A stretch of DNA of 64,000 bases from Syntrophorhabdus sp. PtaU1.Bin058 (GTDB lineage Bacteria; Desulfobacterota; Syntrophorhabdia; Syntrophorhabdales; Syntrophorhabdaceae). Shown here one piece after another: positions 18,301-26,953 of this stretch (positions within the stretch are counted from its first letter, which is position 1; each line of letters opens with the position of its first letter). The stretch lies in assembly GCA_002067975.1 (NCBI GenBank), contig MVRS01000074.1, positions 20,871-84,870 on the forward strand, read 5' to 3'. The translations under genes and the position numbers were made by a program. The notes below the pieces were generated by a model that saw only the letters and a list, made by a program, of their open reading frames with translations, searched no databases and was not told where the DNA came from.

Positions 18301-19909
18301 GTGTATATATGAAGCCTTTTTGAGAACGGTTGCAAAATACACAAGCAAGGTTGCCCTCGTATATCTTGGGGACAAATATTCTTTTACAAAATTGAAGAAG
18401 CTGGCGGAACGGGTCGGCACCGGTTTCTACAAACTCGGAGTTCGTCCGGGAGACAGGGTGATGCTTTACATCCCGAACTCCCCTCAATGGATCCTGGCCT
18501 GGCTTGGTCTCCAGTATATCGGCGCAGTTGCCGTACCGGTAAGCCCCATCTACACGGCCCACGACATGGGATACATTGCCCGTGATTCCGGAGCGCGGGT
18601 GATACTCTGTAGCGACACGAATTTCGGTTATGTGAAGCGGGTAAAGGCTGAAGGGGTTCCCCTCGATACGGTGATCGTAACAAACATAGCAGACATGCTC
18701 CCCTGGTGGAAACGGTATATCGGGTTTGCTTTCGATAAGATCCCGGATGGAAAGGTTGATGCGAACGATATATACACGTGGGACAAACTTTTAAGGACCG
18801 AGGCCGATCCGTCGTGCATGGTAACTTCAAAACCTGACGATATCATGCAGATCCTGTACACGGGAGGCACGACAAAATTTCCCAAGGGCGTTCCCTTTAC
18901 CCACACGGTCTTTATTGATGGTCTTATGGCCCAGCTCAAGGTCAGCGAGCCTATCATACCGCTGGATCAGAACAGGATTGTCCAGGGTGCTCCGCTCTTT
19001 CATATCCAGGGCGAGATATTCAGCCTGGGCCCCATCTGTCTTACCGGTTCAACGGTTATTCTTATGCCGAGGGTGAACCTCGACGCTATTTTCCTTTACG
19101 TGAAAAGATACCATGCAACAACACTGTTCGGTGTCCCTGCCCTTTACAGGATGTTTCTTGACCACGACAGGATTGATTACTACGACCTCTCGTCGCTGAA
19201 ATACTGCTTTACCGGTGGCGATGTGATCCCCACCGAGGTGATGAGGAGGTGGAAACAGAAATTCGGCGTACCCATCTCTCAGGGTTACGGCACCACGGAG
19301 ACCGTAGGCGGCGTGACCATGGTGCCCGTTGGGGGAGATTGGCCTGAAGATTCGATCGGCCCTGTCCTCTCTATCAAGAAGGTAAAGATCGTTGATCCCG
19401 ATACGCTCGAGGAGGTGCCTGTAGGCCAGCCCGGCGAGATACTCGTCCATTCCGATCCGATGATCGACCGTTATTGGAATAAGGAAGAGGAGACGCGCGA
19501 GTGCTTCGTGAATATAGACGGTCTGTTGTGGTACCGTACCGGGGATATCGTTCGGGCTGACGACAAGGGGTACCTCTACTTTGTCGACCGGACCGCGGAT
19601 ATCATCAAGCATAAGGGCTACCGCGTATCCGCCTCGGAAATAGAGGCCGTTCTGAAGGACCATAGCGCCGTTATCGCCGCTATTGCGGTAGGCGTCCCTG
19701 ACAGGCGCGTAGGCGAAAGGATAAAGGCCTTCGTTGTCCTGAAAGAAGACGTCGAGGGTGTGACGGGATATGAACTGATCCGGTGGTGTAAGGACAGGCT
19801 GACGTCATACAAGGTGCCGGAATATATCGAATTCAGGGACATGCTCCCGAAATCGAAAGTCGGCAAGTATCTGCGCAGGGAGCTAAGACAACAGGAACGC
19901 AAGAACTAA
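18290..19909 (+). CDS. AMP-forming acyl/aryl-CoA ligase coupled to the importer
   Basis: An ANL ligase of 539 residues from the ATG at 18290, which overlaps the LivF stop; a longer frame starts at 18182 inside LivF and is not preferred. The ATP loop is YTGGTTKFPKGVPFTH, with Lys where the family usually has Gly. GYGTTETVGG, LWYRTGDIVRADDKGY, DRTADIIKHKGYRVSASEIE and the catalytic lysine in SKVGKYLRREL complete the enzyme. Its position at the end of a Liv-type operon suggests that it activates the imported acid to its CoA ester. Aromatic acids fit the rest of the window but are not proven. Confidence 0.92.
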   Translation: MRNECIYEAFLRTVAKYTSKVALVYLGDKYSFTKLKKLAERVGTGFYKLGVRPGDRVMLYIPNSPQWILAWLGLQYIGAVAVPVSPIYTAHDMGYIARDSGARVILCSDTNFGYVKRVKAEGVPLDTVIVTNIADMLPWWKRYIGFAFDKIPDGKVDANDIYTWDKLLRTEADPSCMVTSKPDDIMQILYTGGTTKFPKGVPFTHTVFIDGLMAQLKVSEPIIPLDQNRIVQGAPLFHIQGEIFSLGPICLTGSTVILMPRVNLDAIFLYVKRYHATTLFGVPALYRMFLDHDRIDYYDLSSLKYCFTGGDVIPTEVMRRWKQKFGVPISQGYGTTETVGGVTMVPVGGDWPEDSIGPVLSIKKVKIVDPDTLEEVPVGQPGEILVHSDPMIDRYWNKEEETRECFVNIDGLLWYRTGDIVRADDKGYLYFVDRTADIIKHKGYRVSASEIEAVLKDHSAVIAAIAVGVPDRRVGERIKAFVVLKEDVEGVTGYELIRWCKDRLTSYKVPEYIEFRDMLPKSKVGKYLRRELRQQERKN

Positions 19910-20287
19910 GATCAAGACAGATACGCCGGATAAGGCAGTAGATAGTCAATAGCGAGAAGCATAAACCCCGTAAGTCGTGAGGCGTAAGGCGTGAGGCGAT
20001 TTAACCCTTTACGACTTACGCCTTACGATTTACGGATGTTCCGGGTTCTTTTACAGTTCGCTATATACGATATACTATTCACTTCTTTTTCCGCCGAATG
20101 TTCTTTTGGGAATCTCGATATACGAACTACGATATACGGTTTGTTGCAGTAGTCCCCTCACGACTTACGATTTACGACTTACGGGTGTGTCGCTATGAGT
20201 TGCCTTTCCGTGAAAAACGGAGAATTTGGGGCTTGACTTTGATCATCGTATCTGGCCTATATATCTTACCAGATCTTCTCAGGACAC
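19910..20287. repeat. Intergenic word-repeat tract 6
   Basis: A 378-bp gap with no supported gene. It contains AGGCAGTAGATAGTCAATAG, a foldback of CGTAAGTCGTGAGGCGTAAG words against CTTTACGACTTACGCCTTAC, then CGATATACGAACTACGATAT and a further ACGACTTACGATTTACGACT array. A short plus-strand frame over 20098-20328 is only translated repeat. Confidence 0.78.
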
Positions 20288-20962
20288 GTGTCGAGTGTGA
20301 GAATGGACAGTGCGAAGACCGATCATAACCCCATGGAATGCCTTTCCCCGACCTTTTTCATTGATAGCGACAACCCGGCGATAAGGGATGTAGCCGGGAA
20401 ACTGACGTCAGAACATATGGGGGATGTCGAGAAGGCGGTCAGGCTTTTTTATTTCGTCCGCGATCAGATCCGCTACAACCCGTATACCCCGCGGTTCCTC
20501 CCGGAGCATTTCAGGGCGAGTGAAACATTGGCGCGGGGCGAGGGGTTCTGCGTACAGAAGGCCACGCTCCTTGCAGCCCTTTCAAGGGCGGTAAAGATCC
20601 CTGCAAGGCTCGGCTTTGCAGTTCTCCGCAACCATTGTCTCCCCGAACGGCTGTCGGCGCTCCTCATCAACGATGAGATCCCCGACCACGGGTATGCCGA
20701 GCTTTTCTTGGAAGGCAAATGGATAAAGGCCACACCTGCCTTTGACGGGTATACGTCCGGCAGGAACAGGATGGTACCCGTGGAATTCGACGGCATCCAT
20801 CACGCATTGCTTCCGTCGCTCACTGTCGAGGGTAAACTCCATATCGAATATCTCTCCTTCCGGGGGGAGTATGACGATATCCCCTTTGAGCTGCTCACAG
20901 AATGGCTTTCTTCCTCGCTCACCCCTTTGGGGAGGAAGGTTATCCTTGAGGACCATGGCTGA
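20288..20962 (+). CDS. Transglutaminase-like domain protein
   Basis: A 224-residue protein of the bacterial transglutaminase-like cysteine protease fold. The catalytic Cys is in RGEGFCVQKATLLAAL (near 85), His in DHGYAELFLEGKWIKATPAF (near 143) and the Asp follows in the next strand. There is no signal peptide. The given start is GTG at 20288; ATGs at 20303 and 20336 are alternatives that keep the domain. It may be a protease or amidase; its substrate is unknown. A GC-rich hairpin follows the stop. Confidence 0.82.
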   Translation: MSSVRMDSAKTDHNPMECLSPTFFIDSDNPAIRDVAGKLTSEHMGDVEKAVRLFYFVRDQIRYNPYTPRFLPEHFRASETLARGEGFCVQKATLLAALSRAVKIPARLGFAVLRNHCLPERLSALLINDEIPDHGYAELFLEGKWIKATPAFDGYTSGRNRMVPVEFDGIHHALLPSLTVEGKLHIEYLSFRGEYDDIPFELLTEWLSSSLTPLGRKVILEDHG

Positions 20963-20967
20963 TCGTG

Positions 20968-20987
20968 GGGACCGGATGACCGGTCCC
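20968..20987 (+). terminator. Hairpin after transglutaminase-like gene
   Basis: Perfect 8-bp stem GGGACCGG/CCGGTCCC with an ATGA loop, 5 nt behind the stop codon. Only a weak T-run (TGATCTTT) follows, so it may stabilise the mRNA end instead of terminating. Confidence 0.5.
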
Positions 20988-21166
20988 TGATCTTTGGATC
21001 CGGGACAGAAAGTAATCAGAACAATTCGCATCATCACCCTTCATTACCCTGACCGAACACGCAAGTAACGTAAAATTCTTAAGGAAAAGTTTTTTAGGTC
21101 GATAATCAGGTTTAAACAAGGGCATGATTGATTTTTACATGCCATAAATCCACGAGGAGGCTCATA

Positions 21167-21562
21167 ATGTACAAGATTGAGAAAAAGGATTACGGTTTCT
21201 TTATCACTTTCTCCGGTTTCGTAAAGGCTGATGAAATGAAGCAGTGGGTTGCAGAGTCCGGGAAGGCCTTGGCGGGCCAGCCCAAAGGATTTGGTATATT
21301 TGCAGATTTGCGTGAACTGAAGCCATTGCCCTCGGATGCTCAGCAACTGATGGAGGAGGGACAGAAGCTTTACAAACAGAAGGGAATGGTGCGTTCCGTT
21401 GTAGCCCTGAACAGCGCTACCATGACAATGCAGTTCCAGAGAATTGCAAAAGAGACCGGTATCTACGAATGGGAAAGGTACGTCGATGCCTCCAGGATAC
21501 AGAATTGGCAGCAAGTGGGTGTTGACTGGATCAAGAACGGCATAGACCCCGACAAAAATTGA
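21167..21562 (+). CDS. Small STAS/SpoIIAA-like protein
   Basis: A 131-residue cytoplasmic protein. The ATG at 21167 follows the ribosome site CACGAGGAGG; the frame continues 13 codons upstream, but without such a site. The alternating pattern (DYGFFITFSGFVKADEMKQW, GFGIFADLRELKPL, MVRSVVALNSATM) fits the SpoIIAA/STAS alpha-beta fold often found in stand-alone proteins. I do not recognise a specific function. Upstream there is a GGCATG...CATGCC dyad (about 21120-21143) that could be an operator. Confidence 0.65.
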   Translation: MYKIEKKDYGFFITFSGFVKADEMKQWVAESGKALAGQPKGFGIFADLRELKPLPSDAQQLMEEGQKLYKQKGMVRSVVALNSATMTMQFQRIAKETGIYEWERYVDASRIQNWQQVGVDWIKNGIDPDKN

Positions 21563-21600
21563 TCATCACAGATTCCCACGGGCAAGCCCCGGTAAAATAA

Positions 21601-21640
21601 GGAAGCAGAGAGCATGGAGCAGAGAGCTGAGAGTAAAATA
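21601..21640. repeat. Intergenic word-repeat tract 7
   Basis: AGCAGAGAGCATGGAGCAGA and GAGAGCTGAGAG words adjoining the GC-rich hairpin repeat. Confidence 0.6.
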
Positions 21641-21738
21641 CCAGCGAGTTCACGAGCGAGAGGGGGAGGCTCCACGGACCGGGGCACCCACCCGGTGGGT
21701 GGGTCGCGTGGAGGGGGCGACGCAAGCCCCGGGATTAT
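21631..21738 (-). repeat. GC-rich hairpin repeat, copy A
   Basis: An approximately 100-bp element containing GTCGCCCCCTCCACG and its partner CGTGGAGCCTCCCCCTC as an imperfect hairpin, with an internal palindrome ACCCACCCGGTGGGT. Two direct copies in the opposite orientation lie at 26862-27066. It sits immediately upstream of a methyltransferase gene. Confidence 0.85.
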
Positions 21739-21785
21739 GTGTGTTTTCTCCGGCTGCAAAAGGGTATAATAAAGATCTTGTTGAG

Positions 21786-22571
21786 ATGACACACGAATTT
21801 GACGGGAAGAAGTATGAAGAGGCGTCTGCCCACCAGAAGGAATGGGGCTCGGCCCTCATAGGGGAACTCGATCTCCAGGGGGATGAGCGCGTTCTTGACC
21901 TTGGGTGCGGGGATGGCGTTTTGACCGCACAGATTGCCGGCCTTGTACCCAACGGACGGGTCACAGGTATCGACGCCTCGCAAGGCATGATCGAGGCAGC
22001 CCTGCCAAGGACGCGCGATAACCTCCGGTTTATCCTGATGGACATCAACGCTATCGGCTTCCACGAGGAGTTTGACGTCGTTTTTTCAAACGCGACACTG
22101 CACTGGATCAAAGACCACAGGCGGCTTCTCCGGCACGTACGACGCTCCCTGCGCGACATGGGGAGGGTCCGCTTCAACTTTGCAGGAGAAGGCAACTGCC
22201 TTTACTTCTTCAGGGTGATCCGGGAGGCGATGTCGCTGGAGAAATACTCCCCGTACTTTGCCGGCTTCCAATGGCCGTGGTACATGCCTCCCCTTGACGA
22301 ATACAGGGAACTCGTTAAAGAGGCCGGTTTTCATGAAGCCAGGGTCTGGGGAGAGAACGCCGACAGGTACTTCCCGGACACGGACACAATGGTCCGCTGG
22401 GTCGACCAACCAAACCTTGTGCCTTTTCTGCCGTGCATCCCGGAGGAGCAGAGGGCCGGGTTCCGGGAATGGGTTGTCAAAAGAATGATAGAAGAGACAC
22501 AACAGCAGGACGGAAGATGCTTCGAGACCTTCCGCCGGATCAACGTCTCGGCAAGAAAACAGGTACGATGA
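21786..22571 (+). CDS. Class I SAM-dependent methyltransferase
   Basis: A Rossmann-fold methyltransferase of 261 residues resembling trans-aconitate 2-methyltransferase and malonyl-ACP methyltransferase-type enzymes. Motif I is VLDLGCGDGVLTAQI, motif II surroundings FILMDINAIGF, and DVVFSNATLHWIKDHRRLL is characteristic of the trans-aconitate group. I start at the ATG at 21786; the frame is open back to 21699 but that part is translated repeat DNA. No neighbour explains its substrate. Confidence 0.85.
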   Translation: MTHEFDGKKYEEASAHQKEWGSALIGELDLQGDERVLDLGCGDGVLTAQIAGLVPNGRVTGIDASQGMIEAALPRTRDNLRFILMDINAIGFHEEFDVVFSNATLHWIKDHRRLLRHVRRSLRDMGRVRFNFAGEGNCLYFFRVIREAMSLEKYSPYFAGFQWPWYMPPLDEYRELVKEAGFHEARVWGENADRYFPDTDTMVRWVDQPNLVPFLPCIPEEQRAGFREWVVKRMIEETQQQDGRCFETFRRINVSARKQVR

Positions 22572-22607
22572 GCAATCCGATACGGCGGAAGGCCCTCCAC
22601 GATGTAG

Positions 22608-23204
22608 TCATCTCATCAGCCGCCGCATCGAATAATTGTAAGCGACAATCTGCCAGACGATCAACACGAGGATGACCGTTGTGCCGGAGACAGGCAGGCC
22701 CCTGTAAGAGAATATGTCCTGTTTTTGGATCCTCTCTTTCGGTCTGTCCTGTTCGCCGTTCTTCAGCAGGTCGAAGCCCAAGCCCAATGTAATGAACCCT
22801 GTTTTGCCGTTAACGGCATTTTCCGGCGGCACTTTATAGATGGAGACATGGAAACAGGAGAGGCAAAAGAGGAGGATCAGGAGGGCAAGAGAGGTCAGCA
22901 TTGCCGTCTTGGCAGCCTTTCCCGTTAATATGGCTTCGCGTTCGTCACGTTCCCGTATAAATGTAATCTTTGCTATGACCTGATCCCGAAAGGGTCCGGA
23001 AACCACCAACCGGACACAGAGATACATGGAAAGCACCATCCACAGCGCGAAAACGAGTCCCATGAAATTGTTCATGAGCCTGCCGAAGCCGGCGTGATGG
23101 CTTACGGCCCCGGCACCGTAAAGGTAAGAAAGGCCTGCAAGTACGGCGATTACGGGAATCCCGCACAAAAAAACCTTCAATAGTATTGAGTCGACCCTCT
23201 TCAT
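22608..23204 (-). CDS. Membrane protein of XRE-linked cassette
   Basis: A 198-residue inner-membrane protein with four predicted hydrophobic segments (about 8-30, 45-68, 100-120, 172-192). A conserved-looking cytoplasmic RDEREAILTGKAAKTAM stretch lies between helices 2 and 3. RDERE-containing small membrane proteins are commonly encoded next to small XRE regulators, as here: the start overlaps the stop of the upstream XRE gene by 4 bp. The function of such pairs is not established. Confidence 0.7.
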   Translation of the reverse strand: MKRVDSILLKVFLCGIPVIAVLAGLSYLYGAGAVSHHAGFGRLMNNFMGLVFALWMVLSMYLCVRLVVSGPFRDQVIAKITFIRERDEREAILTGKAAKTAMLTSLALLILLFCLSCFHVSIYKVPPENAVNGKTGFITLGLGFDLLKNGEQDRPKERIQKQDIFSYRGLPVSGTTVILVLIVWQIVAYNYSMRRLMR

Positions 23205-23431
23205 TGTACCTCCTCCTCAACCGAAAAGATTGTATGTATGTCTGTTTTAAAGTAACGGGCAATGCGGAACGCCAGCTCAAGTGAAGGGTTGTAGCCGCCC
23301 CCTTCGATCGCAATGATCGTCGCCCGCGTCACCCCCACTTCTTTTGCGAGCTGTTCCTGGGTTATCCGCTGTTCCGCCCTGAGGACGTGCAGGCGATTGA
23401 CTATCTTGAGTTGCAGCAGGGACTTGGACAT
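23201..23431 (-). CDS. Small XRE-family transcriptional regulator
   Basis: A 76-residue single-domain helix-turn-helix protein (RITQEQLAKEVGVTRATIIA, then IEGGGYNPSLELAFRIARYF), the compact Cro-like form. Promoter hexamers lie upstream at 23463-23491 with a 13-bp palindrome inside, so autorepression is likely. Its stop overlaps the membrane protein start. It may sense a membrane or stress signal through that partner (inference). Confidence 0.92.
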   Translation of the reverse strand: MSKSLLQLKIVNRLHVLRAEQRITQEQLAKEVGVTRATIIAIEGGGYNPSLELAFRIARYFKTDIHTIFSVEEEVQ

Positions 23432-23462
23432 TTTTTACACCCTCTGTTTTATTGTTGGCTCA

Positions 23463-23491
23463 ATTGTATACTTTAAATGACATAATGTCAA
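23463..23491 (-). promoter_or_regulatory. Promoter of XRE/membrane protein cassette
   Basis: Read on the minus strand: TTGACA (23486-23491), 17-nt spacer, TACAAT (23463-23468). Predicted leader of about 25 nt. Confidence 0.8.
23478..23490. promoter_or_regulatory. Palindromic operator candidate
   Basis: TGACATAATGTCA is a perfect dyad (six-base arms around one central base) overlapping the -35 hexamer and spacer of the cassette promoter. This is the expected place and form of an XRE autoregulatory site. Confidence 0.65.
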
Positions 23492-23538
23492 GTTTATTTT
23501 TCTTTTATACGAAAAAAACATATACCTGCACGTTATCC

Positions 23539-23565
23539 TTGACAGAAATGATGCAATGATATAAA
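23539..23565 (+). promoter_or_regulatory. Promoter candidate for HD-GYP gene
   Basis: TTGACA at 23539-23544 and TATAAA at 23560-23565, spacer 15 nt, a little short. It reads away from the XRE cassette towards the gene at 23599. Confidence 0.5.
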
Positions 23566-23598
23566 CAGACAGAAAACCCCTTCAGGAGAACGACATAC

Positions 23599-24858
23599 AT
23601 GCAACGTCAAATCACAGTTAACCTTGGTAATCTTGTTCTCTCGCTTTCTGATGCGATGGATCTGGCCAGTCCCTTGTTAACCCAGCATCAGCAAAGGACG
23701 GCATTTGTTGTGTGGGAGATGGGAAAGGCCGCAGGCATCCCGAATGGAAGGCTGGAAACGACCTTCATAGCTGCGTTGCTTCACGACATCGGTGCCTTTT
23801 CGCTGGAGGAGAAGATCACCCTGCGAAACTTTGAAGTCGAAAATGTCGAGACCCATTGTATGCGCGGTGAAATCTTACTCAGCAACATACCGTGGCTGAA
23901 GGACTCGTCAAAGATAATCAGGTTTCATCACAAGGAGTGGCAGGACTGGGAAGAATCGATTGAAAACCCTCTTGTCTTTGAATCGCAGTTATTATTTCTC
24001 GCCGACTTTCTCGAGCGTCAGGTAAAACGGGATCACTATATCCTTCATCAGCATGAAGATATCATCTCGCAAATAAAGTCTTCATCGGGTTCGTTATTTC
24101 ACCCTCAGGTTGTAGACCTTTTCCTCGCAGTCTCCGGCAGTGAAGAATTCTGGCTGGACTTGGTTTCTCACAGGTTATATTCCCTCCTTCTTAACGAGGG
24201 CCCTTTCAGGAAGATAGAGATAGAGCTTTCGGATATATCCCTCATATCCGAATTGTTCAGGAATATAATCGACTTCCGTTCACGGTTTACCTCAACGCAC
24301 TCTTCAGGCGTTGCCGCATCCGCTTCTATGCTGGCAAGACTTTTTGGCCTTGCCGAAACAGAGGTAAGGCTCATGGAGGTTGCCGGCAACCTCCATGATA
24401 TAGGCAAGCTGGCAGTACCCAACAGCATCCTGGAAAAACCGGCCAGCCTGACCACGGAAGAGATGGCTATCATGAAATCACACACATACTATACGTATTT
24501 TGTTGTCGATACCATCGGCGGCCTCCAGCAGATTGCCGAATGGGCCGCCTATCATCACGAGAGGCTTGACGGTTCCGGATACCCCTTCCATTGTACGGCA
24601 AAGGAATTGAACACCGGCGCACGCATAATGATGGTCGCAGATATGTTTACCGCACTGGCTGAAGACAGGCCGTACAGAAAGGGCATGAACAAAGAGGAGA
24701 TCATCCGTATCCTTAAGCAGTTTTCCGACCGTCACCTTCTGGACGACCGGATAGTGAAGCTTCTCTTTGAGAATTATGAGATTATTTTACCCCAGGCAAT
24801 GGAAAAACAGGCTGCTGCAAGGGAATTCTACGAAAAGCAATTTCCCGCTATTAAATAA
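23599..24858 (+). CDS. HD-GYP domain protein with degenerate N-terminal HD region
   Basis: A 419-residue cytoplasmic protein. The C-terminal half (about 230-400) is an HD-GYP domain: GNLHDIGKLAVPN gives the HD metal pair, HTYYTYFVVD the following His and HHERLDGSGYP the GYP motif. Such domains hydrolyse cyclic di-GMP. The N-terminal half has its own AALLHDIGAFS and FHHKEW, which resemble a second HD domain without a GYP. No receiver or membrane segment is present. The ribosome site is TTCAGGAGAACGAC. A GEMM-like leader 3.7 kb downstream would make a c-di-GMP link sensible. Confidence 0.9.
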   Translation: MQRQITVNLGNLVLSLSDAMDLASPLLTQHQQRTAFVVWEMGKAAGIPNGRLETTFIAALLHDIGAFSLEEKITLRNFEVENVETHCMRGEILLSNIPWLKDSSKIIRFHHKEWQDWEESIENPLVFESQLLFLADFLERQVKRDHYILHQHEDIISQIKSSSGSLFHPQVVDLFLAVSGSEEFWLDLVSHRLYSLLLNEGPFRKIEIELSDISLISELFRNIIDFRSRFTSTHSSGVAASASMLARLFGLAETEVRLMEVAGNLHDIGKLAVPNSILEKPASLTTEEMAIMKSHTYYTYFVVDTIGGLQQIAEWAAYHHERLDGSGYPFHCTAKELNTGARIMMVADMFTALAEDRPYRKGMNKEEIIRILKQFSDRHLLDDRIVKLLFENYEIILPQAMEKQAAAREFYEKQFPAIK

Positions 24859-24867
24859 TATAACCTG

Positions 24868-25040
24868 TAAGTCGTGAGCGAAAAGCTGTTCAACGTTCAA
24901 GGTTCTACGTTCAACGTTTTTTAAATTCATACCTTCCACTGTTCTGCCTGGCCCATTCAATCTCTCTGTTTTGTGTTAACATTGAACGTTGAACATAGAA
25001 CATTGAACGGGTGTTATTTTTCTACGCCTTACGGAGTTAT
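24868..25040. repeat. Intergenic word-repeat tract 8
   Basis: GTTCAACGTTCAAGGTTCTA on the left faces CATTGAACGTTGAACATAGA on the right as a loose foldback between convergent genes; GTAAGTCGTGAGC and TACGCCTTACGGAGTTA words flank it. Confidence 0.72.
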
Positions 25041-25045
25041 AGTCT

Positions 25046-26626
25046 TCAGACATGCCTGAAGGCGTTCTTGACGGTCTCTTCCCTGACCGGTCTGGTAACA
25101 AGGGAAACAACGATAAACACGATAAATGAGATTGGCAGGGCGATGATCTGTGGGTCGATCATGTTCCAGGGGTGGCCCGCGAGGGTATCCGATCTGAAGA
25201 AGAACCTGCACATGCCGAATGCCTGCGACTCCTGTTCGTGGAAAAAGAGCATCCAGAAGAGGGACACGAAAAACCCGCATAGGATGCTTGCCTTTGCCGC
25301 AGCCTTTGTCCCATTCCTCCAGTAGAGCCCGAATAGGTACGCGGGTATGAATGTGGCGCCGCAGAGACTGAAGAAGAAGGCGGTGGCAACGGCGATGATG
25401 CTTTCCGGAAGGATCAATCCTATGAAGAGCGTTGAGAATATACTGAACACGATCCCGACGCGCGTCACGATCGTGATCTCTGCAACGGATTTGCCCCTGA
25501 GCAGGGCCTGTTCGAAGATGTCCCGCGAGAGCGATGTGCCGAGGGTATGGAACTGGCTGCTGTTGGCACTCATGGCAGCGGACATGAGGGTGACGAGAAA
25601 AAGCGCGACGAACCACCGGGGATAGAAGCGGTCGATATAAAGCGGTATGATCTTATCGATGTTCCCCTGCACGGCCGTGATCGGCAGTTCGGTATAATTG
25701 TTGTAGAAGATCACGTTCGTCAGTGCCCCCACAGCAAAGGCAATGCCGGTGGTGAGTAATACAAAGATTGCCGCAAAGGGGATAGACCTGTTGATTTCCC
25801 TGTCTGACTTGAGGGTCATGAAACGGATATTCAGTTGCGGCTGGCCTATGACGCCGATCCCGACACCCATGATCATCGTTGTGATGACGTACCACCAGAC
25901 CGGTGACGCTGCTGCTGGCATGGACGTGAACCCCCTGTGTCCCGCTTCTTTCAGGTATTGAGGGATAAGAGGCGTCAGCTTTGTGAGGGCCTCATGGGCG
26001 TTCACGATCCCCCCTGCTGCATGGTAGGTATAGATGCCGACGGCGGCCATAACGACGACCATGATAATGCCCTGAAACACAGAGGTATAGAGGACGCCTT
26101 TTAACCCGCCCCATATGACGTAGCAGGCCGTGATAAGCAGGAAGGCGAGATAGGCCGTTGAAAAGGGGACATTCAGATAGACCTCGATAAAACGTGAGAT
26201 ACCGATGAGGACTGCTGCTGTGTAAACGGGCATGAAGATGAGAACCACGAGACCTGAAAACCCCTGCACGAACCGCGATTCGTATCGCCTGCCGAGAAGC
26301 TCCGGGAAGGTATGTGCATCGAGCGCCTTGCCCATCTTGCGCGTCCTCTTCCCGAAAACCACAAAGGCAATCCAGATGCCGATCATTATATTGAGAACGG
26401 TCAGCCACGAGAGGCTAAAACCGTATAGCGCGCTTACGCCGCCAAACCCGATGATCGCCGATGTACTTATATGTGTGGCGCCGTAGCTTAAGCCCATCGT
26501 GACAGGGTGTACCTGCCTGCCGGCGAGCATATAATCGGATACGGTTGTGGTGCGGCGGTACCCGAGGTAGCTCAGGTAAACCGTTATGACGAGATATACA
26601 AGGGTAAACGTTATGAGGTAGAACAT
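25046..26626 (-). CDS. Sodium:solute symporter (SSS family)
   Basis: A 526-residue polytopic inner-membrane protein with about 13 hydrophobic helices, which would import an organic solute with Na+. Family features include GLSYGATHISTSAIIGFGG in helix 2 and a conserved central helix LVTLMSAAMSANSSQFHTLG (helix 9 Na+ site region). The preceding small gene on the same strand encodes the accessory peptide expected for this subgroup. Substrate unknown; pantothenate, proline, acetate and related carboxylates are typical for the family. Confidence 0.93.
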   Translation of the reverse strand: MFYLITFTLVYLVITVYLSYLGYRRTTTVSDYMLAGRQVHPVTMGLSYGATHISTSAIIGFGGVSALYGFSLSWLTVLNIMIGIWIAFVVFGKRTRKMGKALDAHTFPELLGRRYESRFVQGFSGLVVLIFMPVYTAAVLIGISRFIEVYLNVPFSTAYLAFLLITACYVIWGGLKGVLYTSVFQGIIMVVVMAAVGIYTYHAAGGIVNAHEALTKLTPLIPQYLKEAGHRGFTSMPAAASPVWWYVITTMIMGVGIGVIGQPQLNIRFMTLKSDREINRSIPFAAIFVLLTTGIAFAVGALTNVIFYNNYTELPITAVQGNIDKIIPLYIDRFYPRWFVALFLVTLMSAAMSANSSQFHTLGTSLSRDIFEQALLRGKSVAEITIVTRVGIVFSIFSTLFIGLILPESIIAVATAFFFSLCGATFIPAYLFGLYWRNGTKAAAKASILCGFFVSLFWMLFFHEQESQAFGMCRFFFRSDTLAGHPWNMIDPQIIALPISFIVFIVVSLVTRPVREETVKNAFRHV

Positions 26627-26630
26627 AATC

Positions 26631-26813
26631 TCAAGGGAGCTTCTCTATCAGTTCGATCTCTTCTTTTTCCCAGCGTATCTCTTCTTTGTAGTCCCCATCC
26701 TTTTCCATCGACCCTTTGTGCCAGTTTATGATCCCGTATATGACGCAGAAAATGGCTGAAACAAAGGTGAGGATAAATCCTGTAAAAATCCAGATGTCCT
26801 GAAAACCCAGCAT
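26631..26813 (-). CDS. Symporter small accessory protein
   Basis: A 60-residue protein with one N-terminal membrane helix (IWIFTGFILTFVSAIFCVIY) and a charged acidic tail. Such peptides are encoded just before SSS symporters in many anaerobes; here the symporter starts 4 bp after its stop. Its role is probably assembly or stability of the symporter. Confidence 0.82.
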   Translation of the reverse strand: MLGFQDIWIFTGFILTFVSAIFCVIYGIINWHKGSMEKDGDYKEEIRWEKEEIELIEKLP

Positions 26814-26861
26814 GGTATTATTTCATTAGCATGGAGATTTTTGAACTGTCAAGAACAATTA

Positions 26862-26953
26862 CTGGGGCTCACGTCGCCCCCTCCACGAACAAGGTCCGTG
26901 GAGCCTCCCCCTCGCGCTCAAGAATTCGCTACAAAATATATACCTGGTACCCG
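26862..26953 (+). repeat. GC-rich hairpin repeat, copy B
   Basis: Copy of the element also found at 21631-21738 and 26954-27066. Contains TCGCCCCCTCCACG...CGTGGAGCCTCCCCCTCGCG, then CTCAAGAATTCGCTACAAA. It lacks the internal ACCCACC palindrome present in the other two copies. Confidence 0.85.

Noticed and set aside
19925..20190. CRISPR-like array
   Set aside because: Words are degenerate, unevenly spaced, in both orientations, and there are no unique spacers of equal length or cas genes.
20098..20328. 76-residue plus-strand frame before the transglutaminase-like gene
   Set aside because: It is a translation of repeat words (YDIRF, YDLRV) with no ribosome site.
21699..21785. N-terminal extension of the methyltransferase
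   Set aside because: These 29 codons lie in the hairpin repeat; homologous methyltransferases start near THEFDGKKY.
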